A stretch of DNA of 64,000 bases, taken from contig NZ_SJPY01000006.1 of NCBI RefSeq assembly GCF_007860185.1, forward strand, positions 124,845-188,844, read 5' to 3'. The notes below the pieces were generated by a model, which saw nothing but the letters and a program-made list of their open reading frames with translations, ran no database searches and was not told where the DNA came from. The DNA is from Novipirellula aureliae (GTDB taxonomy: Bacteria; Planctomycetota; Planctomycetia; Pirellulales; Pirellulaceae). A program made the translations under genes and the position numbers. Shown here one piece after another: positions 53,664-62,834 of this stretch; the stretch's first letter is position 1; every line of letters starts with the position of its first letter.

Positions 53664-56600
53664 CTATTGCGCCTTTTGCACTTGGACTCCTTGGTTCTTC
53701 CCGCGTCGCATCTGGTCGTACGAGTCGAAGTTCTCTCTCTGGATAATGCCGTTGTAGAACTTCAGATTCTGCTGGTAGTCCAATTGCGTCCCGCGCTGAG
53801 CGGAGCTGGACGGCTTAGCTTCTGGCTGCGACTCCTCGTCTTGAGCGCCCAGCCAGTCGTCGCCTCGGTAGAACGCGTAACGAGCATTCCCTTCACGGGC
53901 GATGATGGTCGCTTTGCCACGAATATTGTCGGCAATGAAGATGCCTCGCAAGTCAGTTTCTCCCGAGCGGAACTCGTCGTCAGCCGAACCGATCGCTTTG
54001 ACGTGGACTTCGGGGACATACTGTTTGTCCTGCGAGTTGATCACGTTGGCTCGTACACGGCCGCTCACCGCGTCCTCTTGCACTTCAACCTCCAAAGGTG
54101 TCACCAACGCCAATGCACTGGTAAACAGATCGTCACCGCGACAGATCACCAGATACGCTCCCTCTTCGGCGATGTCCAATTGAATGGTTCGATCCTTGTC
54201 GACGTAGTCCTTGCCGTCACCCAATTGAATTGTCGTTTCCACCAGTGGTGCGATGCCGGCGAGGTTCACCTTGGTGACGTTCGCCAGATTTTTCTCACGA
54301 AGATACAAGCGCATTAGGTCGACTCGATAGACCTGACATCGGGCTTCGGCGACGTTGCGGTAGCGAAGGGCAATCTTCACTGGATCACCCGGTTTGAAGA
54401 TATTGATCTCATCCATCGCAACGTGCTTCGCTTCGAAGTAGTCGATGGCCTGCTGGGCGTCGGCGTATTGCGTGGCGACTTTTTCGTACCATTGGATTGC
54501 ATTGGCAGGGTCGTTCTCCGCGTGGTAGATTTGTCCAATGATATAGCGAGCGAAATCGCGATCCTTGCTCTCACCCTCCGCAACGACCGTGGCTGCAGCC
54601 AGTGCCTGGACATGCTGCCGCTGCCAGAAGTGGCCCAACGCCGTCATGTACTGAAAACCACTCTGGAAGTCACTCTTTTCGAACCGTTCTTGGTATTGGT
54701 CACACGCTTCAACGACCAATTCATATTGTTTGAGATCGAGTAGCGCGTTGGCCATGCTAAAGGCAGCGTCGTCAGCCAACGGATTGTTAGGGTAAAGAGT
54801 CAAAAACTCGGATAGAAGCCGAATCGTCTCTCGCAACATCGCAACTTTGCTGGGTGCCTCCGTCGGTTTATCGTCTCCACGTTCGATCGAGATCTGGCGT
54901 TGCTGTTTGGCCAATTCGTGCGCTCGTGGTGCCTGTTGGTACAGAGACTGCGAGATCGCAAAGAAGGCAGCGGACACGTCGGCCGTGTCGGGGTACGAAC
55001 GCCACAGGTCCTCCTGGTAGTCGATCGAGCCAAGAAATTGCCCCTCGTCTTCTAGAACGGCCGAGACGTTGCTGTCGTTGACGAAACTGGCATCGATCGT
55101 CGCCCGGTAAACCTGATAGGCCCGCTCGAACTCACCGATGTCACGATAAGCCTTGCCGACGGTGAGGATCTTGTCGTAGGGAATCTCCAGTGTAGGAAAT
55201 CGTTCACGTAGCACCTCGAATACGTCGACGATCTGTTGGGCGTCGTAGAACTCGTCGGAAGTATAGATCCACAGCAACATGCGGGCGACTTCCTTTTCCT
55301 GATACCGCTGCTTGTCCGCGAACAACGGAGCGAGGTATCCCACAGCCTGCCGATACAGCCCATCGTCAAAGTGCAGCTTGCCGAGCGCAAAACGCTCCGA
55401 ATCGTTCATTGCATAGGGATCATCCGACTCGACTCCCGGCTTCAAGACACGCAGCTCGCCAGACTCACCAATCCTCATGCGCTGCGGCTGTAGCGTATCG
55501 CGAATCACCGTCGGCAGCACCCGATAGTTGCCCGTTGCGTACCCAACGAGTTCATAGCGATAGTCCGCGACCCTTCGATCGGGCCGGTAATACATCAAGA
55601 TACGGTCGTCTTCGACAACATGATGATCGAATTGACCTGACAAAGACCCTTCCACCAACATCATGCCAGCGGGCAGATGTTCTTCAACCGTCGTGTACAT
55701 CGTATGATCTTGGCGCTCAAACACGTCAACATGCACCATGACTCGTTGCCCCACCTCGATATTCTTGACGCTGGAAGTACTGATTGGACCAATCGGGCGG
55801 CCGCGGTATTCCAGTGGAGCGTGGCGGTACCAACGGTTGCGAACCATCGGATAAGTCCAACTCTCGGGGTCTTTCAATTCACTAGAAAAACCGCGCAACG
55901 ACACCGAGTAAGCATACTCGCCACGTCCTTCGATCTTGAAATCGACTTGGTTCTTCCCCGCTTTGACGAGTTCTTCCGGTACCGCCCGTATGAGCGTTTG
56001 CTCAGCCCCGAGGCTATGGATCGTCTCGAACTCTTTACCGTTAACCAACAGCCGCAACTTGTAGTCATCGGCAGCGTGCTGGCCAAGCCGGTAGTAAAGA
56101 GCAAGCGCCGCGACTGCCGGACCGTTGGCCTTGGCTGGCGTGAAGCCCCACACCCCTTTTTTGTTGAGCAGATAGCCGATGGCCTTTTCCACTTGCGGCG
56201 ACTTGGGACGGACTTTGATCAACGCGATCGCGGTCACAGCCGTCGATTCAATTGGATCGTTCAGCCACGGTTGTTTGGTTGATCCAGGCCAGAACAATCG
56301 CTGTTCGTCCGTTTGGCCCTTCGCTTCGAGCACGTCTAGAACTTCTCCGGCATGATCCATCCGCCCTAGGTTGGCCAATGTCAAAGCGGTGTAGGCGAGC
56401 GCCGGCGAACTCAGACCGTTGCGTTCGCGGTGCAGTCGATTGACGTGAGCGAAATCGGCCGCCTTGGCCGTCGAAAGCGCGTGTAGCACGACTGCCTTGG
56501 CGTCGGTGTCGGCTTGAGCCAGTGACGTGAACACGTTTTCCAAGAACGTCCTGCCTTTCTGGTAAGCATCATCATGCACCACCAACCCCAACCGCTTCGA

Positions 56601-59600
56601 CTCGGAGAGTGCCCAGAAGTTTAGCGAGCTGACGGCCCAGTCCGGTTGGTCACTCGCTCCATGCCAATTCCAGCCCCCTTTTTCACCCTGGGACACAACC
56701 AACGAACTCACCAGCGTCCGACCACGTCGCAGCAGACGCTCGATGTCTTCTCGCGGAGCTTTGAAACTCTTGGCATATTCCAACGCACTGACAACGGCCA
56801 ACAAGTCGCTGCCCGGTTGTCGCCCCCAAGAAGGTGGCGGTGGAAAAATGCATCCGCCCAGCAGACGGCTCTTTGCCGCACCGCCGGAAGATGTCATAGG
56901 CAGCGGCCCGCCGCCCATCGCCATATCGATGAGACTCTGCTGCAAGCTTGGTCCCACCGAGATCGCCAGCCACTGAGTCTGATACGGACGCCCTTCGGGT
57001 AGTTCCACGTAGGCCGTCGCGTCGGTCGTGGAGATGCCGCCCGCCTGGTCAGCGAATTCGAGTCCCCATGGCCGTATCGGAATCGTCTGAGCGAGCGTAT
57101 CGGAAAGATCACCCGCTATCGCTGTGACTTCCAATCGAAGCTGACCGGTCGAGGGAATCGTCACGGCGTCGAAGACTGCCTCCACGACGCCTTGTTTCTC
57201 GATGTCCACTCGCAAAGAACGCTCGGCCAATCGCGACGTAAGCTCTTGACCACCGAGTACGGTCAGCTGGAGATCGACCGGCCCAGCATATTCGGTAAGA
57301 TTGTGAACTCGAGCGATCACCTGTACCGAGTCCCCCTCTTGCAGCGAGCGTGGAGTCTTCACCGTGACAAAGAAATCTTGTCGGGTTTGGACGGATGCCG
57401 TGGCTTGGCCCACCAACGTATCAACGCTTGCACCACGCGCCGTCATCCGCCACTCGCTGGTCGACTCAGGCATAGGAATCTCGACCGTCGTTTTCCCGTT
57501 CGCGTCGGTAACGATGGAACCGGTCCACCACCCCGCCTCAGGCAATTCTTCACGCGGTGCCTCTACCTGCTTGCGATTGGCATCTCTCCCGTTCGACGCG
57601 AATCGTTGAGATCCGGATTGACGCCTCATCGACAAGTCTGACCAATTCGCGCCCTCGTTTGCAGCCAAGCCACCGTTCGTGGGAGCATCAAAACCAAACA
57701 TTTGCTGGTTACTCCTGCTATCCCCTCCGCCGCCCCCCATGCCGCCCCCCATGCCGCCCAACCGGGATTCGCTGTCAGCGTCGCCGAACGGATCCTCCGC
57801 AGGGGCGTTCAACGCGGGTTGCGATTCACCCTCCAGGGTCATGATACCCGATACCTGTGCCCGCATTCCTTCTTGTCGACCCTGAAGTTCCGCCATTTGT
57901 CTCAGCTCTGCCGCTCTTTGTGCTAACCACTCGCGCTCGTCTAGGTACGCCTTGATCACCCGCCGCGTCGTCGCTTCGTAACGGAATCCACAAGTACTCG
58001 CTTGGCGAAACTCCGCGTAGCGATAAGCATCCTTTTGAAAGAACTGCAGGATGTTTGGGGTCGTGTCACGAAAGATCGCGAAGAGAGCCTCGTCCACCAA
58101 CGCCAGTGATAACTCCGCTTCCACAGGGCGGCCTAGCTGGTCCGTCACCGTCAATTCCACTTTACCCAACTCGCCCGGCGCGTAGGATTCCGCAAGCGGT
58201 TTGATTTCGACGTTCAGCTCCCTCTCTACACGGAAAGGCTTGTGAGTCGATCGTAGCTGATCGCCATCCATCAGCGACACCGTCAAACGGAAGTTGGGAA
58301 AGTGCTGGTGGTCAATCGACATATCAATCGGATTGAATCCCTTCTTTAGCGGCATCACGCGATGGCTAATGATCGTCTCGCCCTCGAATGTGACAAGAGC
58401 CAACTTGGCGTTGACTCGCGAATGGAGTCTCACCATCGCTGATCCGCCAACCTGCAACGTGTCGGTCTTACTGAATAGTCTCAGCTTCGTGGCATCGTCG
58501 TCATCCGAAATCTGCACGGTCGCCTGTTTGGTAACCACCTGTTGGAAACGATCCTCGCCACTCACTCGCAGGATATACAGACCACCTTTTTCCAGCGACT
58601 TGTCTTTCAATTGGAGCTTTGCGACACCGGTCTCCGTATCTGTTTCAACATTCCGCTCCATGATGGTCACCTCTTCGGCGGGCCGCCGAGCGATATGGAT
58701 CCAGGGCACTCCGCTCAGAACGGGATTCGCCGTCGGTGTTGCTCGACGCAACACAAACAGCCTGACCTGTTTACCGACCGGCTCGCCGTCGGGCGTGGTA
58801 GTCTTGATCTCAACCTCGATCGGTTCTCCGGAGAGGGCCAAAGGGCGGCTTGGCTTCACGGCGATTTCAAATCCCTTTAGCGCCAGCACGGCCGCATGGG
58901 ATGTGGTGACGTTTTCTCCTTCGATCGAAGCCTGAAAACGAAGTGGCGCACCCGGTTGCATGCCGCTGGTGTCAAACGTAACCGCCAACTTGCCCTCGGC
59001 GTCGGTCTTCTCGACGAATGCTCGTCCGTCTGGTAGCGAATAGCGGACCAGCTTCTCGGCTGCGGGTTGCCCCCAGTAATAATCCGCCACGATGGATAGC
59101 TCCACCTCTTCTCCGCGGAAATAGACCTCACGATCGGTATCGAGACGGAGTCTCAACTTCTCCAGTTTGAATGGTTGTACGTTGAACGTGGAAGCGTAGG
59201 TGGGACCACGTGGCTTGCGGGCGACCAGTTGGTAAGTTCCGACCGCAGCATTGCTATCAAGCTGAAACTCGGAATCAAACGTTCCAAATTCGCTCAGCGC
59301 AACCGGTTGCTCGTACAACAGACGCCCGGCGGAGTCGGTGATGGCAATCTCGTATTCGTCATTGGCGGGAGCGGAATAGGCTCCGTCTTTTACCTCGCGG
59401 ATGATGCCGCGAAACTTCACCATTTGACCTGGCTGGTATGCAGGACGATCGGTATACAAATAGCCTTTTGCAGCGAGACCTTGACTGAGCTTCAGCCCCG
59501 AGAGATCGACCAAGTCCGATGCCACCGATCCGTCGAGCATGGCAAACACGCGAACCTTCCCCGCATCTTTCAGTTCATCGAACTTTCCCTGGTAGACGCC

Positions 59601-61817
59601 GTCGTCACCAGTCGCTCCGGTGGCAAGTACCTTTTCGCCGTTGGACACCAGCAGCTTCACGCCCTCCGCAGGCTCGCCGCGCAACATGTCCTGCACAAAA
59701 ACCAAGACCTCTCGTCGCGAACTCTTGGAGATCAAATCCAGATTGCTGCGGACGACCAGCGTTGTTGCTTCGAAGTCCTCGTCGCTGACATGGACGATCG
59801 ACACGCCCGCTTGCCCCTGCTCGAACGGGATCTCAATCTCCTGCTCCAGAGGAGAGTACTTCAAGTACTCGTCAATGACGACCTCCCATGTCTTGTCGGG
59901 CTGAATGAGGTCGATATCGAGTCCATCCACTCGGCCCACTGCGTGTGTTTTGCGAAAGTAAGCTTCCAGGTCGAGGAAGTATTGTTTAAAAGTCAGTTTC
60001 TCGATGTTTCGAGTGTTCACTTTCACGACAGCGGTTTCATTGGTACGAAATTTTCGCTCGGTCGTTACCGTCAAGTGCTTCTGAGTCATCAAAGCAATCC
60101 GTGATTTCGCTTGCCCCGCCGACGATCCCCACGTGAGCCGCCGATAGGTCTCGAGCGCCTTTTCCAGATCACCCAGCTTCTCTTCATAGATGACGCCGAT
60201 TTTGTAGAGAGCCAACGACGACGGTTCGGTATTGGGGTACTTGGTCACGAGCCGTTGCCAACGGCCAACCGCGTTTTCGTAGGCGGTCGCTATTTTGTCA
60301 GCAGCAGCATTGTCGGCTTCGAGTTTCTGAGCTGCGACCAAGTCGATTTGACCAAACAGGAACAGAATCTGAGCGGCTCGGCTGTCGAGCGGATGTTTGT
60401 CGAGGAACACCTCGAAGAGATTCTTCGCTTTTGCATCGTCCTTGTCGGCAACGGCATCGACAGCCGCCTGATATTCCGCATTGACGACGCCCCGCTGGCA
60501 GTTAGACCAGTCAGGACCGTTGGGGAATTGATTGATGTACCGAGTCCACACTTCGGTCGCGGCGTTATAGTCCCGCTGCCCAAAGCGGATTTCTCCGATC
60601 CGGTAAAGCGCCGTCTTTTGCCACTCGTCCCGCAATTCCGCTGGCGACTTTCTCAGGTCTTCCAGTCGATCGGTTGCGGCATCTCCTTTCGGCAGCACGA
60701 AGCCGTCCCCGGCAATGAAGTCTTCATACTCAGCGATGGCCTGATCGGCACGGTGATGGTAGCGATAGGTTTCTGGTAAAAACCAAGCTGCCTGGACCGC
60801 TCGAACATGGCTGGGGTAAGCAGCCAGGAAATCGCGAGTCACGTTCAATCCTTTGTCCAGTTCTTCCGCACTCGGCTGTGGCAAATTGTATGTCTTCACT
60901 AACAACCACATCGTGTCGGCAGCCAGTGACGAGTCCGCGGGCAGTCTCTCTGCATCGTCCCCCAACAATTTTAAGAGATCTTCCGCGTTGACCCTTGCGG
61001 CGGCCGCCTGACCAGCCATCAGCTGAGCCTCGACCAAGTGATACCGCGACGCCAGGATATGTTTGCCGGCAGGCAGCGGATTCTCGCGTTTGCGGCCAGC
61101 CATTCGAGTGGCCGATCCGACGGCCCCCGTCCACTGCGGATCAAACTCGACGAGGTAGGCGCGGAAATCCTCAATCGCCTGACCGTGGTTGCCCGCCTGT
61201 TGAATTACGGAAGCCCGTCTGAACATCACCTCGTCTCGAAGGTCGCGTGCGATCTCCATCTCTAGCACTTTGCCGTAAAGCTTATACGCCTTCTGATAGT
61301 CAGGCGGCAATGCGCCAACGTCATTGGGATCAGACTTCGTAGCGAGCGCCTCGGCGAATGAGATGATGACTCCAGCGATCTCATGTTTGCGATCCGAAGA
61401 GAGCAGTCGTTGTGCCTCTTGCTCGTAAATCACTTCCGCTTCTTTGAATTGTCGAAGCGCCGCCAACGCAGCGGCCTTGAGGAATCGCGTCTTGAGGAAC
61501 CAAGCCGAGTCGGGATGCGAGGCGATCAGCGCGTCGCTCGTCTCGATAGCTGCCCGGTGTTGCTTGAGATGGAACTGGGCCAGGGACTTCAGGTAAAGCG
61601 CCTCGTCGTCCGCGTCGCGTGCCTGGGGTTCCTCCGCGTTCCGCACCGCGTCCAAGGCATCAATCGCCGTCGCAAAATCGGCCGCCCGCATGGCTGCCTT
61701 GGCATTGGCAAGTGGATCGGGCTGTTCTTGGCCTTCCTGGCCATTGGCAGCGATACTGCCGATCATGAGAACCGCGGTGAGGGTCGCTTGGACGAAACAC
61801 TGGTTATAACCGGTCAT
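53664..61817 (-). CDS. giant TPR / alpha-2-macroglobulin family protein, secreted
   Basis: The 2717-residue protein has a signal peptide (about 8-28), TPR repeats at about 40-600 and macroglobulin-type beta domains from about 640 (PGQMVKFRGIIREVKDGAYS in the MG region). A Gly/Met-rich linker near 1355 sits at a bait-like place, and the A2M domain at about 1430-1560 contains SEWRMTARGASVDTL. An alpha/alpha thioester-like domain (about 1640-1900), receptor-binding-like domain, TPRs (about 2080-2480) and a beta C-terminus follow. The CGEQ thioester is not present; the region reads GGCIFPPPPSWGRQPGSDLL. AGGAG lies eight bases before the ATG and supports the start. It may act as a periplasmic trap or scaffold. 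Confidence 0.9.
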   Translation of the reverse strand: MTGYNQCFVQATLTAVLMIGSIAANGQEGQEQPDPLANAKAAMRAADFATAIDALDAVRNAEEPQARDADDEALYLKSLAQFHLKQHRAAIETSDALIASHPDSAWFLKTRFLKAAALAALRQFKEAEVIYEQEAQRLLSSDRKHEIAGVIISFAEALATKSDPNDVGALPPDYQKAYKLYGKVLEMEIARDLRDEVMFRRASVIQQAGNHGQAIEDFRAYLVEFDPQWTGAVGSATRMAGRKRENPLPAGKHILASRYHLVEAQLMAGQAAAARVNAEDLLKLLGDDAERLPADSSLAADTMWLLVKTYNLPQPSAEELDKGLNVTRDFLAAYPSHVRAVQAAWFLPETYRYHHRADQAIAEYEDFIAGDGFVLPKGDAATDRLEDLRKSPAELRDEWQKTALYRIGEIRFGQRDYNAATEVWTRYINQFPNGPDWSNCQRGVVNAEYQAAVDAVADKDDAKAKNLFEVFLDKHPLDSRAAQILFLFGQIDLVAAQKLEADNAAADKIATAYENAVGRWQRLVTKYPNTEPSSLALYKIGVIYEEKLGDLEKALETYRRLTWGSSAGQAKSRIALMTQKHLTVTTERKFRTNETAVVKVNTRNIEKLTFKQYFLDLEAYFRKTHAVGRVDGLDIDLIQPDKTWEVVIDEYLKYSPLEQEIEIPFEQGQAGVSIVHVSDEDFEATTLVVRSNLDLISKSSRREVLVFVQDMLRGEPAEGVKLLVSNGEKVLATGATGDDGVYQGKFDELKDAGKVRVFAMLDGSVASDLVDLSGLKLSQGLAAKGYLYTDRPAYQPGQMVKFRGIIREVKDGAYSAPANDEYEIAITDSAGRLLYEQPVALSEFGTFDSEFQLDSNAAVGTYQLVARKPRGPTYASTFNVQPFKLEKLRLRLDTDREVYFRGEEVELSIVADYYWGQPAAEKLVRYSLPDGRAFVEKTDAEGKLAVTFDTSGMQPGAPLRFQASIEGENVTTSHAAVLALKGFEIAVKPSRPLALSGEPIEVEIKTTTPDGEPVGKQVRLFVLRRATPTANPVLSGVPWIHIARRPAEEVTIMERNVETDTETGVAKLQLKDKSLEKGGLYILRVSGEDRFQQVVTKQATVQISDDDDATKLRLFSKTDTLQVGGSAMVRLHSRVNAKLALVTFEGETIISHRVMPLKKGFNPIDMSIDHQHFPNFRLTVSLMDGDQLRSTHKPFRVERELNVEIKPLAESYAPGELGKVELTVTDQLGRPVEAELSLALVDEALFAIFRDTTPNILQFFQKDAYRYAEFRQASTCGFRYEATTRRVIKAYLDEREWLAQRAAELRQMAELQGRQEGMRAQVSGIMTLEGESQPALNAPAEDPFGDADSESRLGGMGGGMGGGGGDSRSNQQMFGFDAPTNGGLAANEGANWSDLSMRRQSGSQRFASNGRDANRKQVEAPREELPEAGWWTGSIVTDANGKTTVEIPMPESTSEWRMTARGASVDTLVGQATASVQTRQDFFVTVKTPRSLQEGDSVQVIARVHNLTEYAGPVDLQLTVLGGQELTSRLAERSLRVDIEKQGVVEAVFDAVTIPSTGQLRLEVTAIAGDLSDTLAQTIPIRPWGLEFADQAGGISTTDATAYVELPEGRPYQTQWLAISVGPSLQQSLIDMAMGGGPLPMTSSGGAAKSRLLGGCIFPPPPSWGRQPGSDLLAVVSALEYAKSFKAPREDIERLLRRGRTLVSSLVVSQGEKGGWNWHGASDQPDWAVSSLNFWALSESKRLGLVVHDDAYQKGRTFLENVFTSLAQADTDAKAVVLHALSTAKAADFAHVNRLHRERNGLSSPALAYTALTLANLGRMDHAGEVLDVLEAKGQTDEQRLFWPGSTKQPWLNDPIESTAVTAIALIKVRPKSPQVEKAIGYLLNKKGVWGFTPAKANGPAVAALALYYRLGQHAADDYKLRLLVNGKEFETIHSLGAEQTLIRAVPEELVKAGKNQVDFKIEGRGEYAYSVSLRGFSSELKDPESWTYPMVRNRWYRHAPLEYRGRPIGPISTSSVKNIEVGQRVMVHVDVFERQDHTMYTTVEEHLPAGMMLVEGSLSGQFDHHVVEDDRILMYYRPDRRVADYRYELVGYATGNYRVLPTVIRDTLQPQRMRIGESGELRVLKPGVESDDPYAMNDSERFALGKLHFDDGLYRQAVGYLAPLFADKQRYQEKEVARMLLWIYTSDEFYDAQQIVDVFEVLRERFPTLEIPYDKILTVGKAYRDIGEFERAYQVYRATIDASFVNDSNVSAVLEDEGQFLGSIDYQEDLWRSYPDTADVSAAFFAISQSLYQQAPRAHELAKQQRQISIERGDDKPTEAPSKVAMLRETIRLLSEFLTLYPNNPLADDAAFSMANALLDLKQYELVVEACDQYQERFEKSDFQSGFQYMTALGHFWQRQHVQALAAATVVAEGESKDRDFARYIIGQIYHAENDPANAIQWYEKVATQYADAQQAIDYFEAKHVAMDEINIFKPGDPVKIALRYRNVAEARCQVYRVDLMRLYLREKNLANVTKVNLAGIAPLVETTIQLGDGKDYVDKDRTIQLDIAEEGAYLVICRGDDLFTSALALVTPLEVEVQEDAVSGRVRANVINSQDKQYVPEVHVKAIGSADDEFRSGETDLRGIFIADNIRGKATIIAREGNARYAFYRGDDWLGAQDEESQPEAKPSSSAQRGTQLDYQQNLKFYNGIIQRENFDSYDQMRRGKNQGVQVQKAQ

Positions 61818-62156
61818 TTTCTCTGCTCCTGAGAAGGGAAGCCGCTGGCAAGGCGAGGGAAACTCGCGAGAATCTTTTCAGCTGCTAGTGGTTGGTCACT
61901 GCCAACGGTCGAGGATAGAGCCTGTTGCGGAAGCGTACGTGAGTTTCGTCCGTCATCACTTCGCGGCAAAAAATCTTGACGCGGTTCCGCTACCCTCAAA
62001 TGAAGTCGCAAGAGACCATCAGTACAAGTATACACGGTCGGCAGTCGCTCGTGGGTGACACGGTTCGTAGCCGCCACTTGTTTCCTCCGCCGAGACAAGC
62101 TCGACGGAAAGATTTTTCACGTTTCAGAATTTCTTCAGTACACGCCATTCGGCGCT
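61818..62156. other. upstream region of the A2M/TPR gene
   Basis: This should carry the promoter of the 2717-residue gene on the minus strand. The only clear signal is the Shine-Dalgarno AGGAG close to the start. A plausible but unconvincing 94-codon frame covers it. Nothing else is seen before the 122-bp repeats begin at 62157. Confidence 0.4.
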
Positions 62157-62644
62157 AGCGGGCTGTCGATTCAATCGGTTTGACTCGACTGATTGTTTAA
62201 CGCCAAGCCATAGGCGATCGCTTATGAAAAAGCTGACGCCTTCGGCTAAGCGTTAAACGATTAAATCAGCAGGCCGCTAGCGGGCTGTCGATTCAATCGG
62301 TTTGACTCGACTTATTGTTTAACGCCAAGCCATAGGCGACCGCTTATGGAAAAGCTGGCGTCTTCGGCTAAGCGTTAAACGATTAAATCAGCAGGCCGCT
62401 AGCGGGCTGTCGATTCAATCGGTTTGACTTGACTTATTGTTTAACGCCAAGCCATAGGCGACCGCTTATGGAAAGGCTGGCGTCTTCGGCTAAGCGTTAA
62501 ACGATTAAATCAGCAGGCCGATAGCGGGCTGTCGATTCAATCGGTTTGACTCGACTGATTGTTTAACGCCAAGCCATAGGCGACCGCTTATGGAAAGGCT
62601 GGCGTCTTCGGCTAAGCGTTAAACGATTAAATCGACAGCCTGCT
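62157..62644. repeat. four 122-bp structured tandem repeats
   Basis: Units start with AGCGGGCTGTCGATTCAATC at 62157, 62279, 62401 and 62523, an exact 122-base period, and differ at only a few positions. Each holds GTTTAACGC ... GCGTTAAAC arms and an outer GTCGATTCAATCG / CGATTAAATC pairing, so each folds into a long imperfect hairpin. The fourth unit ends with GACAGCC rather than AGCAGGCC, completing the outer pairing with the GGCTGTC of the unit start. No spacers differ between units, so it is not a CRISPR array. Confidence 0.93.
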
Positions 62645-62738
62645 AGCCGGGGGTGCCCCGAAAACTCCTGTTGGTGGCGCAAAGTCCAAAAAGGCCAGCA
62701 ATACATTCGACATTCCAAGTGTCTGCAAGCGCCCAACA

Positions 62739-62780
62739 CCTAGGAACCGACCCCTAGGAACCGACCCCTAGGATCCAACC
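62739..62780. repeat. 14-bp tandem repeat
   Basis: CCTAGGAACCGACC twice exactly, then CCTAGGATCCAACC with two changes. It lies 55 bases after the stop of the partial gene at the window edge (which is on the minus strand). Confidence 0.85.
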
Positions 62781-62834
62781 GTGCATTCGGAACGCTAACA
62801 TTGCCACTTCAAAACTTACGCATCGGGTGACGGT

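Noticed and set aside
61814-62098. 94-codon minus-strand gene before the macroglobulin gene
   Set aside because: It overlaps the Shine-Dalgarno and start of the large gene and has Arg-rich random composition.
62157-62644. CRISPR array
   Set aside because: The whole 122-base unit repeats; there are no unique spacers and no cas genes in the window.
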